NCBI RefSeq assembly: GCF_014822185.1
Contig: NZ_QVLR01000063.1
Span: forward strand, 1 to 36,789
Length of the DNA stretch: 36,789 bases
Origin: Azoarcus sp. Aa7
GTDB lineage: Bacteria; Pseudomonadota; Gammaproteobacteria; Burkholderiales; Rhodocyclaceae
Reading direction: 5' to 3'
Under the pieces are notes generated by a model. That model did not search any database. It saw nothing but the letters and a program-made list of their open reading frames with translations, and was not told the DNA's origin. This document shows, piece by piece, positions 8,506 through 16,221 of the stretch; position 1 is the stretch's first letter; every line of letters starts with the position of its first letter. The translations under genes and the position numbers were made by a program.

Positions 8506-10695
8506 ATGAACGATCTGCAATCCCTGCGCTCCGACAGCGACGACGAATCCACCAATACCTCGGCAAATCCGGGCTTCGACAGCATCTTGCAGGCGCGCCT
8601 GTCACGGCGCCACCTCCTCGGCGGCAGCATGGGCGCCGCCGCGCTGGCGATGCTGGGGGGCGCGTCGCCGGCCTTCGCGGCTGCTTCCGCGCAAGGGGCT
8701 GCCGCTCCCGGCCGCAAACTGCCGAAACTCGCGTTCAACCCCGTGGCGAAGAGCCTCGCCGACACGGTGGCGGTGCCGGACGGCTATCGCTACACGGTCC
8801 TCTACCGTCTGGGCGACCCCATCGACGGCAGCGTGGGCGAATACCTGAACGACGGCACCGACCCGGCCGAGAGCTTCGCGCTCCGCGCCGGCGACCATCA
8901 CGACGGCATGCATTACTTCGGCCTCGGCCCGAACGGCAAGCACCACAAGAACGAGTCCGAGCGCGGCCTGCTGTGCCTGAACCACGAAGCGATTACGCCG
9001 GCCTTCCTGCATCCGAACGGCGCCACAGTGGTCGGCGGCGTGCGCACGGTTGCGGAGGAGGTGCTGCGCGAGTTTTACGTGCATGGCGTGAGTGTGGTCG
9101 AGACCGTGCGCGAGGGCGGCGCATGGCGTTACCAGCGCGACTCGCATTTCAACCGCCGCGTTCACACGCTGACCGAAATGGAACTGTCCGGCCCGGCCGG
9201 CAAGACCCCGTACATGGTCACGAAGTACTCGCCGGACGGCAGCCGCACGCGCGGCACTGTCAATAACTGCGCCAGCGGCAGCACGCCGTGGGGCACCTAT
9301 CTCACGTGCGAGGAAAACTGGGCCGGGTATTTCCGCCGCATCACCGCGATCGACAACCCCAACCGCAGCGCCCGGGAACTGGCGGCTCTGGCCCGCTACG
9401 GCGTCGCCGGCAACGGCCGCGAACTGTGGGCGACCGTCACGCCCGATACGCCCGATGACCTCTACCGCCGCTGGAACGCGATGAAACTCGGCAGTTCGGC
9501 GGACGGCAGCGACGACTATCGCAACGCCCCCAACACCTACGGCTGGGTCGTCGAGATCGACCCGTTCAGCCCGGACGCGACGCCGAAAAAGCGCACCGCG
9601 CTGGGCCGCTTTGCGCACGAAGGCGCATGGCTCGGCCCCGTTCGCGTCGGCCACCCGCTGGTGTGGTACATGGGCTGTGACTCGCGCAACGAGTACATCT
9701 ACAAGTACGTCTCGAACGCCGCGTGGCACCCGGACGACGCCAACGGCGGCATGGCGGCCGGCGACAAGTACCTCGACGACGGCAAGCTCTACGTCGCACG
9801 CTTCGATGCCGACGGCACTGGCCGGTGGGTCGAGCTGACCTTCGGTGTCGGCAACGTGTCGCCCGCGAACCCCGCCTACGCGTTCGCCGACCAGGCCGAC
9901 GTCCTCGTGCATGCCCGCCTCGCGGCCGACGCGGCCGGTGCGACGAAGATGGACCGTCCCGAATGGGGCGCGGTGAATCCGCGCAACGGCGAGGTCTACA
10001 TGGCCCTCACCAACACCAATGCGGCGAGCCGTCCGCTCTCGCGTCTCGATGCCGCCAACCCGCGCTTCTACAACGACCGCAAGACCACGGGGCAGGACCA
10101 GCGCGGCAACCCCAACGGCCACATCATCCGCTTCGCCGAAGCCGGCGGCGACGTCGCCGCGACCTCGTTCAAGTGGGACGTGTTCCTGTTCGGCGCGCGC
10201 GCCACCGCGGATGCTGCGAACGTGAACATCTCGGGCCTGACCGATGCGAACGATTTCTCCAGCCCCGACGGTCTCTGGTTCAGCCAGGCGACCGGCGTGC
10301 TGTGGATCGAGACCGACGACGGCGCCTACACCGACGTCACGAACTGCATGCTCCTAGCGGCGGTGCCGGGCGAGGTCGGCGACGGCGGTCCGCGAACCAT
10401 CGTGAGCAGCGACGGCACGAGCACGCGCGCGGTCGATACCTACGTCGGCAAGCCGCCCGGCGAGGAAAACCTGCGGCGCTTCCTCGTCGGTCCGAAGGAG
10501 TGCGAGATCACCGGGGTCGCGGAAACGCCGGACGGCAAGGCGCTGTTCGTGAACATCCAGCATCCGGGCGAAGACACCCGTCCCGACTTCGCCACGGGTA
10601 CCTTCGGCAGCCATTGGCCGGACGGCGGGTTGTCGCGTCCGCGCTCGGCGACCATCGTCATCACGCGTGCGGACGGCGGCCGGATCGGCGTCTGA
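8506..10695 (+). CDS. PhoX-type (DUF839) Tat-exported phosphatase
   Basis: A 729-residue protein of the PhoX/DUF839 family, monomeric alkaline phosphatases that use calcium and iron and release phosphate from organic esters in the periplasm. A twin-arginine signal is visible: LSRRHLLGG (R34-R35), a hydrophobic stretch ending in SPAFAAAS, with cleavage near residue 63-65. The long polar region before the RR pair is usual for PhoX. Family motifs follow: LLCLNHE with the conserved cysteine (C157), TLTEMELSGPAGKTPYMVTKYS, NCASGSTPWGTYLTCEENW, and PEWGAVNPRNGEVYMALTN. The C-terminus has DGLWFSQATGVLWIETDDG and ECEITGVAETPDGKALFVNIQHPGE. The start at 8506 has a good ribosome site. The gene is monocistronic and ends 44 bases before a strong terminator. 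Substrate range cannot be read from the sequence. Confidence 0.93.
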   Translation: MNDLQSLRSDSDDESTNTSANPGFDSILQARLSRRHLLGGSMGAAALAMLGGASPAFAAASAQGAAAPGRKLPKLAFNPVAKSLADTVAVPDGYRYTVLYRLGDPIDGSVGEYLNDGTDPAESFALRAGDHHDGMHYFGLGPNGKHHKNESERGLLCLNHEAITPAFLHPNGATVVGGVRTVAEEVLREFYVHGVSVVETVREGGAWRYQRDSHFNRRVHTLTEMELSGPAGKTPYMVTKYSPDGSRTRGTVNNCASGSTPWGTYLTCEENWAGYFRRITAIDNPNRSARELAALARYGVAGNGRELWATVTPDTPDDLYRRWNAMKLGSSADGSDDYRNAPNTYGWVVEIDPFSPDATPKKRTALGRFAHEGAWLGPVRVGHPLVWYMGCDSRNEYIYKYVSNAAWHPDDANGGMAAGDKYLDDGKLYVARFDADGTGRWVELTFGVGNVSPANPAYAFADQADVLVHARLAADAAGATKMDRPEWGAVNPRNGEVYMALTNTNAASRPLSRLDAANPRFYNDRKTTGQDQRGNPNGHIIRFAEAGGDVAATSFKWDVFLFGARATADAANVNISGLTDANDFSSPDGLWFSQATGVLWIETDDGAYTDVTNCMLLAAVPGEVGDGGPRTIVSSDGTSTRAVDTYVGKPPGEENLRRFLVGPKECEITGVAETPDGKALFVNIQHPGEDTRPDFATGTFGSHWPDGGLSRPRSATIVITRADGGRIGV

Positions 10696-10738
10696 GGCGG
10701 GAGTGCATGCGGGCGTCGCTGACGCCCGACCACAAACG

Positions 10739-10764
10739 AAAAACGCGGCCGGGCCGCGTTTTTT
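10739..10764. terminator. Symmetric intrinsic terminator
   Basis: An A-run, then ACGCGGC, a 3-base loop CGG, GCCGCGT and a run of six Ts. Because A-run and T-run flank the stem symmetrically, it can end transcription from both sides. It serves the phosphatase gene (plus) and the small unknown gene ending at 10801 (minus). Confidence 0.9.
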
Positions 10765-10800
10765 GTTGAACCCTCCGGCTCGTCCCGGATGATGCCCTCC

Positions 10801-11070
10801 CTATGCGTTTGCGGGGCGACCGTACATCCGCAGGATGTTCTGGTAACTCCGATGACGTTCGTTCGGATCGTACTTGCTGAAGATTTTTTCCTGGCGTGCG
10901 CGGTTGAACGGCGGCAGTGCGTCCAGAATCACGCGGCGCTCGTTCAGGATGTGTTCGCGCATGCGGTCGTTTACGAAGACGAAGCGGACGGGATCGTAGA
11001 GTCCGTCGTCGCGTTCGCGGTGGAAGCCCGGATCGGCCGGCAGGAAGTTTTCTTTGGTGTGGCTTTTCAT
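10801..11070 (-). CDS. Small hypothetical protein, 89 aa
   Basis: I do not recognise this protein. It is small, highly charged and soluble, without signal or membrane helices. Notable stretches are MKSHTKENFLPADPGFHRERDDGL, then DPVRFVFVNDRMREHILNERR, and a basic C-terminus with KYDPNERHRSYQNILRMYGRP. The ATG at 11070 is preferred; an in-frame ATG at 11127 would add 19 residues encoded by A-rich, low-complexity DNA (CCAAAAAACAAAACC on the coding strand). Neither start has a strong ribosome site. It lies 161 bases downstream of ppnN on the same strand, and the symmetric terminator follows its stop. The terminator just past its end supports it as a real transcribed gene. Function unknown. Confidence 0.6.
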   Translation of the reverse strand: MKSHTKENFLPADPGFHRERDDGLYDPVRFVFVNDRMREHILNERRVILDALPPFNRARQEKIFSKYDPNERHRSYQNILRMYGRPANA

Positions 11071-11231
11071 GATCGTCGGTGGTGTGGTTATGTCTGGTTT
11101 TGTTTTTTGGGGGATTGTACCCATCAAACGTTACGGACATATTTCCCGACGCGATTCCCGGCAGCATATGCCGCCGGGCGATCATGGCATCCACGCAACA
11201 TACCCGCCGCGGCGGGCCGCGTGTCGCCCGC

Positions 11232-12659
11232 TCAGGCGGAGGGCGCCGCTTCCCGTGTGCCGGGCACGACGCGATAACACGGGTTGTACGTCGTCCCGGG
11301 CAGCTTCATGCGCCCCTGCGCGACGAAGGAGGCGAGCAGCGCGTCCATCGGCCCCATGATCTCGGGATCGCCGTGGATCTCGAACGGACCGTGCTGCTCG
11401 ATCTCGCGGATGCCTTCGTTCTTGACGTTGCCTGCGACCACGCCGGAGAACGCGCGCCGCAGATCGGCCGCGAGCAGGTGCTTCGGCTCGCCGCGGTGCA
11501 GCTTGAGCCGCCGCATGTTCGCGTGCGTCGGCCGGAAGGGCTGCTGGAATTCGTGCTCGATGCGCAGCAGCCAGTTGAAGTAGTAGGCGTCGCGGTTCTC
11601 CTTGCGGAAGGCGCGTACCCGGCCGATGCCGCCGTGGAGTTCGCGCGCGACCGCGGCGGGGTCGTCGATGATGATGCGGTAACGGCTGCGCGCCTCGTCG
11701 CCGAGCGTCTCGCCGATGAAGCCGTCGATGCGGTGGAAGTATTCCTCGGCGCTCTTCGGCCCGGTGAAGACCAGCGGGAAGGGCTGCGCGGCATTGGCCG
11801 GATGTAGCAGGATGCCCAGCACGTAAAGGATCTCCTCGGCGGTGCCGACGCCGCCGGGGAACACGACGAAGCCGTGCCCGGCGCGGACGAAGGCCTCCAG
11901 GCGCTTTTCGACGTCGGGCAGGATCACCAGGTCATTGACGATGGGATTGGGCGACTCGGCGGCGATGATCCCCGGCTCGGTGAAGCCCAGATAGCGCGGC
12001 TTGCCGATGCGCTGCTTGGCATGTCCGATCGTTGCACCCTTCATCGGCCCCTTCATCGCGCCCGGGCCGCAGCCGGTGCAGATGTCCAGCCCGCGCAGGC
12101 CCATCTCGTAGCCGACGCGCTTGGTGTAGTCGTACTCCTCGCGGCTGATCGAGTGCCCGCCCCAGCACACCGCGACGCTGGGCTGGATCACCGGCTGCAC
12201 GATCCCGGCGTTGCGCAGGATGTGGAACACCGCGTCGGTGATGCCGTCCGAGCTGCCGAGATCGAATCGCCCGGGGGCCGCGCCGCCGGTCGCACCGGGT
12301 TCGCCGTTCGCATAGACCACGTCGCGCAGCACGGCGAACAGGTGCTCCTGTATGCCGCGGATCATCTGTCCGTCGACGAAGGCGCTCGCCGGCGCGTTGC
12401 GGATGTCCAGCTTGATGCCACGCGAGCGCTGGATGATTTCGATGTCGAAGTCGGGGTAGCGGGCGAGGAGTTCCTTGCCGTCGTCGAGCGGGTTGCCGCA
12501 ATTGAGCACGGCGAGGGCGCAATTGCGGAAGGTTTCCCTCAGTCCGCCCTGGCCCTGGCTGGAGAGACGGGCGGCTTCCGTGCGGGACAGCACCTCCATG
12601 CGCCCGGTGGGCGAAACCTGGGCGTCGACGACGGGGAATCTTGCTGAATGGTGGCTCAT
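11232..12659 (-). CDS. ppnN: Nucleotide 5'-monophosphate nucleosidase PpnN (YgdH, LOG-type)
   Basis: A 475-residue protein matching E. coli PpnN/YgdH (about 454 aa), which cleaves nucleotide monophosphates to the base and ribose 5-phosphate. In enterobacteria it is modulated by (p)ppGpp. The central Rossmann-like domain has the LOG-family hallmarks CTGCGPGAMKGPMKGA and FPGGVGTAEEI, with VCWGGHSISREEYDYTKRVGYEMGLRGLDICTGC split around the nucleotide site. Flanking N- and C-terminal domains are those of the long PpnN type, not the short Lonely-Guy proteins. I chose the ATG at 12659 (MSHHSARFPVVDAQVSPTGRM) because the family starts at this point; the frame runs on upstream without similarity. 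It is transcribed alone or with the small downstream gene. Confidence 0.92.
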   Translation of the reverse strand: MSHHSARFPVVDAQVSPTGRMEVLSRTEAARLSSQGQGGLRETFRNCALAVLNCGNPLDDGKELLARYPDFDIEIIQRSRGIKLDIRNAPASAFVDGQMIRGIQEHLFAVLRDVVYANGEPGATGGAAPGRFDLGSSDGITDAVFHILRNAGIVQPVIQPSVAVCWGGHSISREEYDYTKRVGYEMGLRGLDICTGCGPGAMKGPMKGATIGHAKQRIGKPRYLGFTEPGIIAAESPNPIVNDLVILPDVEKRLEAFVRAGHGFVVFPGGVGTAEEILYVLGILLHPANAAQPFPLVFTGPKSAEEYFHRIDGFIGETLGDEARSRYRIIIDDPAAVARELHGGIGRVRAFRKENRDAYYFNWLLRIEHEFQQPFRPTHANMRRLKLHRGEPKHLLAADLRRAFSGVVAGNVKNEGIREIEQHGPFEIHGDPEIMGPMDALLASFVAQGRMKLPGTTYNPCYRVVPGTREAAPSA

Positions 12660-12822
12660 GGGACTCGATCTCGTGCTCGGGGTTGGCCGGCCGCGCGGGA
12701 CGGTCGTCCCGTGCGCCGATCCGGAAGCGCGCATGTTATGCGCAATGGGCGCGGATAGGGTGGGGAGTGGGCCGAGGAATGCATGCCGGCGAGGCCGGCT
12801 GGGGCTCCGCAGACCGTCCGCT

Positions 12823-13296
12823 TCAGCGGCGGATGTCGAGGTGCACGACGAGGTTCGCCTCGTGCGCGTGCCAGCGCAGCGGGATCGCGAAGGGCACGCC
12901 CGTGGCGCGTGCGGCCGCCGGCGGCACCGTGCGCAGGCGGGCCGAAGGCGGCGAGATCGCCAGTTCCTCGCCGAAGTGGCGCCGTGCGCGGCCCGACATC
13001 ATGTTGGCGATCTCGCCGACGACGTCTAGGCAGCGGTCCACCGAATGTTCGCGTTCGCCGATCGCTTGCAGCACCTGCGACAGCATGCCGTGCGGTGCCG
13101 AGAAGGTGATGCTTCCGCGGAAGCCCCCGGACACGTCGATCACCCCGTTGAAATCGCCCCACAGCGGCGAAGCGGTGCCGTCGAGCAGGTAGGCGGTGCG
13201 CACGACTGCAGGCTCGTGCGTCATGTTGAGGAAGAAGGCCGAGATCGCTTCGGAAAAGACTTCGATGTCTTCGTGGTTCAACGCGCGGTAATTCAA
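12823..13296 (-). CDS. CheX-type response-regulator phosphatase
   Basis: A 157-residue CheX/CheC-family protein. The diagnostic active-site helix is VGEIANMMSGRARRHF, with the conserved Glu and Asn that promote hydrolysis of aspartyl phosphate on a response regulator. The surrounding pattern (GGFRGSITFSAP, then the long helix, then the VPFAIPLRWHAHEANLVVHLDI strand pair) is that of CheX. It is the third gene of a tightly overlapping operon, and its likely substrate is the response regulator encoded just upstream. The start is a TTG at 13296, overlapping the previous stop (TTGA). A GGAG ribosome site lies 8 bases before it, and the first in-frame ATG would remove the first helix. The rare start plus overlap suggests coupled, low-level translation. 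Confidence 0.85.
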   Translation of the reverse strand: MNYRALNHEDIEVFSEAISAFFLNMTHEPAVVRTAYLLDGTASPLWGDFNGVIDVSGGFRGSITFSAPHGMLSQVLQAIGEREHSVDRCLDVVGEIANMMSGRARRHFGEELAISPPSARLRTVPPAAARATGVPFAIPLRWHAHEANLVVHLDIRR

Positions 13297-13664
13297 CTCA
13301 TCAGCTCCAGCAGGGCGGCAACCAGTTGTTCTTCGGAAAAAGGCTTGTGCAGGAAGCCGTGGGCGCCCTTGCTGATGGCGCGCAGCGCCGTGGTCTTGTC
13401 ACTCAGGGCCGATACGACCATGATGCGCGCGCCCGGCAGGACCTCGGCAAGCCGTTCGATGCAGGCCTCGCCGTCCATGTTGGGCATGGTCAGGTCCATC
13501 GTGATGAAGTCGGGCTTCCGCGACATCGCGATGGCGAGCGCCTGTTCGCCGTCGCCGGCGAGGCCCACCAGGTCGATCGGCGGCAGCCGCTCGTCGAGCA
13601 TCTGGCGTGCGATCAGGTTGCGGATGACCATCGAGTCGTCGACGATCAGAAGCCTTGCCTTCAT
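13293..13664 (-). CDS. Single-domain response regulator (CheY-like)
   Basis: A 123-residue stand-alone receiver domain without an output domain. The acidic pocket (DD in LLIVDDSMVIR), the phospho-acceptor aspartate in FITMDLTMPNMDG, the threonine/serine position in MVVSALSD and the lysine in FLHKPFSEEQ are all present, so it should be phosphorylated normally. It begins with the ATG at 13664, whose ATGA overlaps the stop of the kinase gene, and its own stop overlaps the CheX start. The arrangement kinase, receiver, phosphatase implies a closed phospho-relay. What the receiver acts on is not visible: no flagellar motor or methyltransferase gene lies in the window. It may bind a partner protein or act as a phosphate sink. 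Confidence 0.92.
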   Translation of the reverse strand: MKARLLIVDDSMVIRNLIARQMLDERLPPIDLVGLAGDGEQALAIAMSRKPDFITMDLTMPNMDGEACIERLAEVLPGARIMVVSALSDKTTALRAISKGAHGFLHKPFSEEQLVAALLELMS

Positions 13665-15721
13665 GCGGGACTCCATTGCAGAGTGAAGCGCGTATAAGCG
13701 CGCGGGGTGGACGCGAGCTTCAGGCGGGCGCCCGTCTCGCGCGCGAGTGCCCCGACGACGTCGAGGCCCATGCCGCGGCCGGCATGCTCGCTGACCGTTG
13801 CCGCAGTGGATACGCCCGGCGCGAAGAGCGTCGCGACCACGTCGCGGTCGCTCATCGCGGCGACCTGTTCGGCCGGCCGATGCCCGTCTTCCGTCAGTCG
13901 GCGGCGCAGCGCATGCACGTCGATGCCGCGGCCGTCGTCGGTCACGCTGAGTTCGAGGCTGCCGTCCTCCGAGCGCGCCAGTTCGATGCGCAGGCGGCCT
14001 TCCTCGTGCTTGCCCGCGCGCCGCCGTTCCGCCGCCGCTTCGATGCCATGCACGACGGCGTTGCGGACCAGTTGGGGCAGCCCTTCGCGCAGCAGGCGGT
14101 GGACCGGCTCGGGAATCTCGCCGACGTGAGGGATCGAGGTTTCGACGCGCAGCTTCTTGTCGAGATCGGCGGCAACCGCCAGCGCGAGCCGCTGGATCCG
14201 CTGCATCGACTGGAGAACGCCGTCCTCGCCGGGCGGCATCTCGCTGCCCCGCGCGCCGGCGTCGGCTGCAGGCTGAGCGAAGGCCGCCAGGCGCGAGATC
14301 ACGGTGTCGATCTTCGCCAGCTCCTGCAGCATGTGGCCGATCCCGGTGGCAACCGGGATGAGGTCGTTGCCGGTCAGCGTCCTGCGCTGGCGCAGTGCGC
14401 CCAGTTCGTCCTCGAACCGGTGGGCCTGCGTGGCGACCGCGCCGATCGCGAGCGCGGCCGCCTCGCCCTTGATCGAATGCACCTCGCGGAACACCTTCGT
14501 CACCGTCGTCAGGTAGGCACCCGCGTCCGGCGCGACGTCGCGCAGGGCGGCATTCAGGCCGTCGAGTTTCGCCCGTGCATCGTCGATGAAGCGGCGCACG
14601 TCCGCCGGATCCTTGTCGAGCACGTCGAGCAGCAGGGCCACCTCGCTGCGGGCACGTTCTTCGGCGTCCGCGAGTTCGCGTTCGAGCCTGACCTCCTGGC
14701 TCACGTCCGCCACCGCGACCAGCATCCCCGTGATGCCGGTCCCGACGTCGCCGCGCACGGGCTGGAAACTGAAGCTGAGATATTTCGGGCGCGACCCGCC
14801 GGGTTGCGCGAGCTGCACGCGCTGCAGCGGATTGAGGTCGGCCAGCAGGGCCGGCTTCACGCGTTCGTTGAGCAGCAGTCCGATGTACTGCCGGGCGGAA
14901 TCCATCGTGTCCGGTGTCACCAGCGCGGCCAGCGTGACGAGAAAGTTCTCGCCCGGTGCCAGCGGATGGGGAAACACCCTGGCGAGGTGCTCCGAGCGCT
15001 GCGTGCCGATCGTGCCGTTGCGGTCGATCAGGAACAAGCCTTCGCGCACCGTGCGCAGGATGTCCGTCGTCTCGCGCCGCGCCTGTCCGGCCTCCCGGTC
15101 GCTCCGGCTCAGGCGGCGCGCGACGTGCACCACGATGAAGGCGAACATCAGCAGCGCGACGGCAATGGCGCCGGACTGCAGCACCCGCATCGAGCGGGTT
15201 CGATCCCCCGCCAGGCGTTCCTGTTCGTGCGTCAGGTCGTCGGCGAGCTGCAACAGGCGCACGTTGCGGGTGTTGCTCAGGGTGACCGCGGAGTCGATTG
15301 CGTCCCGGTCGGGCGTGGCGGAGGCCAGGACGGCGATTGCTGCGTCCCGGAGCGGCTGCCACTGCCGGTCGAGCTTGTCCGCGAGTTCGAGCGCGGGGCC
15401 GTCCTGCGAGGCCGCCGCGAACGCCTGCACCTCGGCGAGCGCCAGGTCGAAGGCCTGGTAGGCCTCCGAGATCTGGGCCTGGCTCGTCTGCACCGGCTCG
15501 CCCGCAGCCGATTCATGCGATAGAGTGAGCACCGCCTTGGCAAGCTGCTGCGAGTAGCCGCGCAGCTTGCCGCCCTCGTTGATGCTCTTCGCGTCGCGCT
15601 CGACGCTCTGCAGCAGGACGTAGTTGAGCGTATAGACACCCACGCTCACGAGGAAGAAGGCGGCGACGGCAAATACGAGCACGCGGTATTTGCCGCGAAG
15701 TAAGGTGTGCAGCAGGGGCAT
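13661..15721 (-). CDS. CheA-like membrane sensor kinase with Hpt domain, no CheW domain
   Basis: A 686-residue inner-membrane kinase. A first membrane helix (about 12-33) and a second (about 178-200) enclose a helical periplasmic sensor with conserved KLRGYSQQLAKAVLTLS, similar in style to nitrate/PilJ-type helical sensors. A PAS-like domain follows (about 225-345), then an Hpt domain with the phospho-accepting histidine in EVHSIKGEA (H415). Last comes an ATPase domain of CheA type: LVRNAVVHGIE (N554), DDGRGIDVHALRRRL, and LFAPGVSTAATVSEHAGRGMGLDVV. The protein ends right after the ATPase domain, so the CheW-like coupling domain of true CheA is missing. It heads an operon with a receiver and a CheX phosphatase (4-base overlaps). 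Its own sensor domain probably replaces receptor coupling. Confidence 0.88.
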   Translation of the reverse strand: MPLLHTLLRGKYRVLVFAVAAFFLVSVGVYTLNYVLLQSVERDAKSINEGGKLRGYSQQLAKAVLTLSHESAAGEPVQTSQAQISEAYQAFDLALAEVQAFAAASQDGPALELADKLDRQWQPLRDAAIAVLASATPDRDAIDSAVTLSNTRNVRLLQLADDLTHEQERLAGDRTRSMRVLQSGAIAVALLMFAFIVVHVARRLSRSDREAGQARRETTDILRTVREGLFLIDRNGTIGTQRSEHLARVFPHPLAPGENFLVTLAALVTPDTMDSARQYIGLLLNERVKPALLADLNPLQRVQLAQPGGSRPKYLSFSFQPVRGDVGTGITGMLVAVADVSQEVRLERELADAEERARSEVALLLDVLDKDPADVRRFIDDARAKLDGLNAALRDVAPDAGAYLTTVTKVFREVHSIKGEAAALAIGAVATQAHRFEDELGALRQRRTLTGNDLIPVATGIGHMLQELAKIDTVISRLAAFAQPAADAGARGSEMPPGEDGVLQSMQRIQRLALAVAADLDKKLRVETSIPHVGEIPEPVHRLLREGLPQLVRNAVVHGIEAAAERRRAGKHEEGRLRIELARSEDGSLELSVTDDGRGIDVHALRRRLTEDGHRPAEQVAAMSDRDVVATLFAPGVSTAATVSEHAGRGMGLDVVGALARETGARLKLASTPRAYTRFTLQWSPA

Positions 15722-15973
15722 CCGGGGCGACCGAGGGAGTGGGGCAGAGGTCGCGGAGGCTACCGTTCCGTTGTTACATTTTTGCGTCGGGGGCGCGGAC
15801 GGCGCGGGAATGCTTGGTGTCGAAAGAAATTCATCCGGACTGTGAAAGATTTTATGGCCGGACTCGGTTGTTTATGGTTGATGCATTCCGCAGTATCCCG
15901 GTAATATCCACTTACAAGTTCCACAGTCGATGCGGCAGTTTGCCGCTGTCATCGACATACGGCAAAAGATCCG
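15722..15973 (+). promoter_or_regulatory. Divergent promoter region of the kinase and receptor operons
   Basis: A 252-base, comparatively AT-rich region between divergent operons. On the plus strand TTGATG (15878-15883) and TAATAT (15902-15907), 18 bases apart, make a plausible sigma-70 promoter. It would start RNA about 60 bases before the 80-residue gene. I find no good flagellar sigma-28 or sigma-54 site. The promoter for the kinase operon on the minus strand must lie in the left half, but I cannot place it. Confidence 0.35.
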
Positions 15974-16216
15974 ATGTCCGCAAATCCGTCCTGGAAGCAG
16001 TTTACCGTCGAGCGTCTGGCACGAGAAATTGGCGTTTTGGGCGAGATCATCGTCGATGATGTCCTGTTCGATCTCGGATTCGAGGATGGCGAGCTGCCAC
16101 CCCGCCAGCTGATGACCTTCCTTGCCCGGCTGCAGCGCGAGCTCCCCGAAACCCTCGATCGCGAAGCGATCATCCAGGAATTGGTCGCCGGACTCCTCTC
16201 AACTCCAAACTCCTGA
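15974..16216 (+). CDS. Small hypothetical protein, 80 aa
   Basis: I do not recognise a family. The protein is acidic and mostly helical: FTVERLAREIGVLGEIIVDDVLFDLGFEDGELPPRQLMTFL and then LQRELPETLDREAIIQELVAGLLS, with a proline-containing turn between two amphipathic helices. There is no signal or membrane segment. It is the first gene of the receptor operon; the truncated receptor starts 5 bases after its stop. The candidate promoter upstream and tight coupling make it a credible gene. An adaptor-like role between the receptor and the divergent kinase module is conceivable but pure inference. Confidence 0.65.
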   Translation: MSANPSWKQFTVERLAREIGVLGEIIVDDVLFDLGFEDGELPPRQLMTFLARLQRELPETLDREAIIQELVAGLLSTPNS

Positions 16217-16221
16217 CCGTC

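Noticed and set aside
8602-10122. Long open frame antisense to the PhoX-type gene
   Set aside because: Same artefact: opposite a well-supported gene, Ala/Val/Gly-rich, no motifs.
15854-15872. Sigma-54 promoter (TGG...TTG) in the receptor leader
   Set aside because: The GG to GC spacing is off by two bases and the GC is missing.
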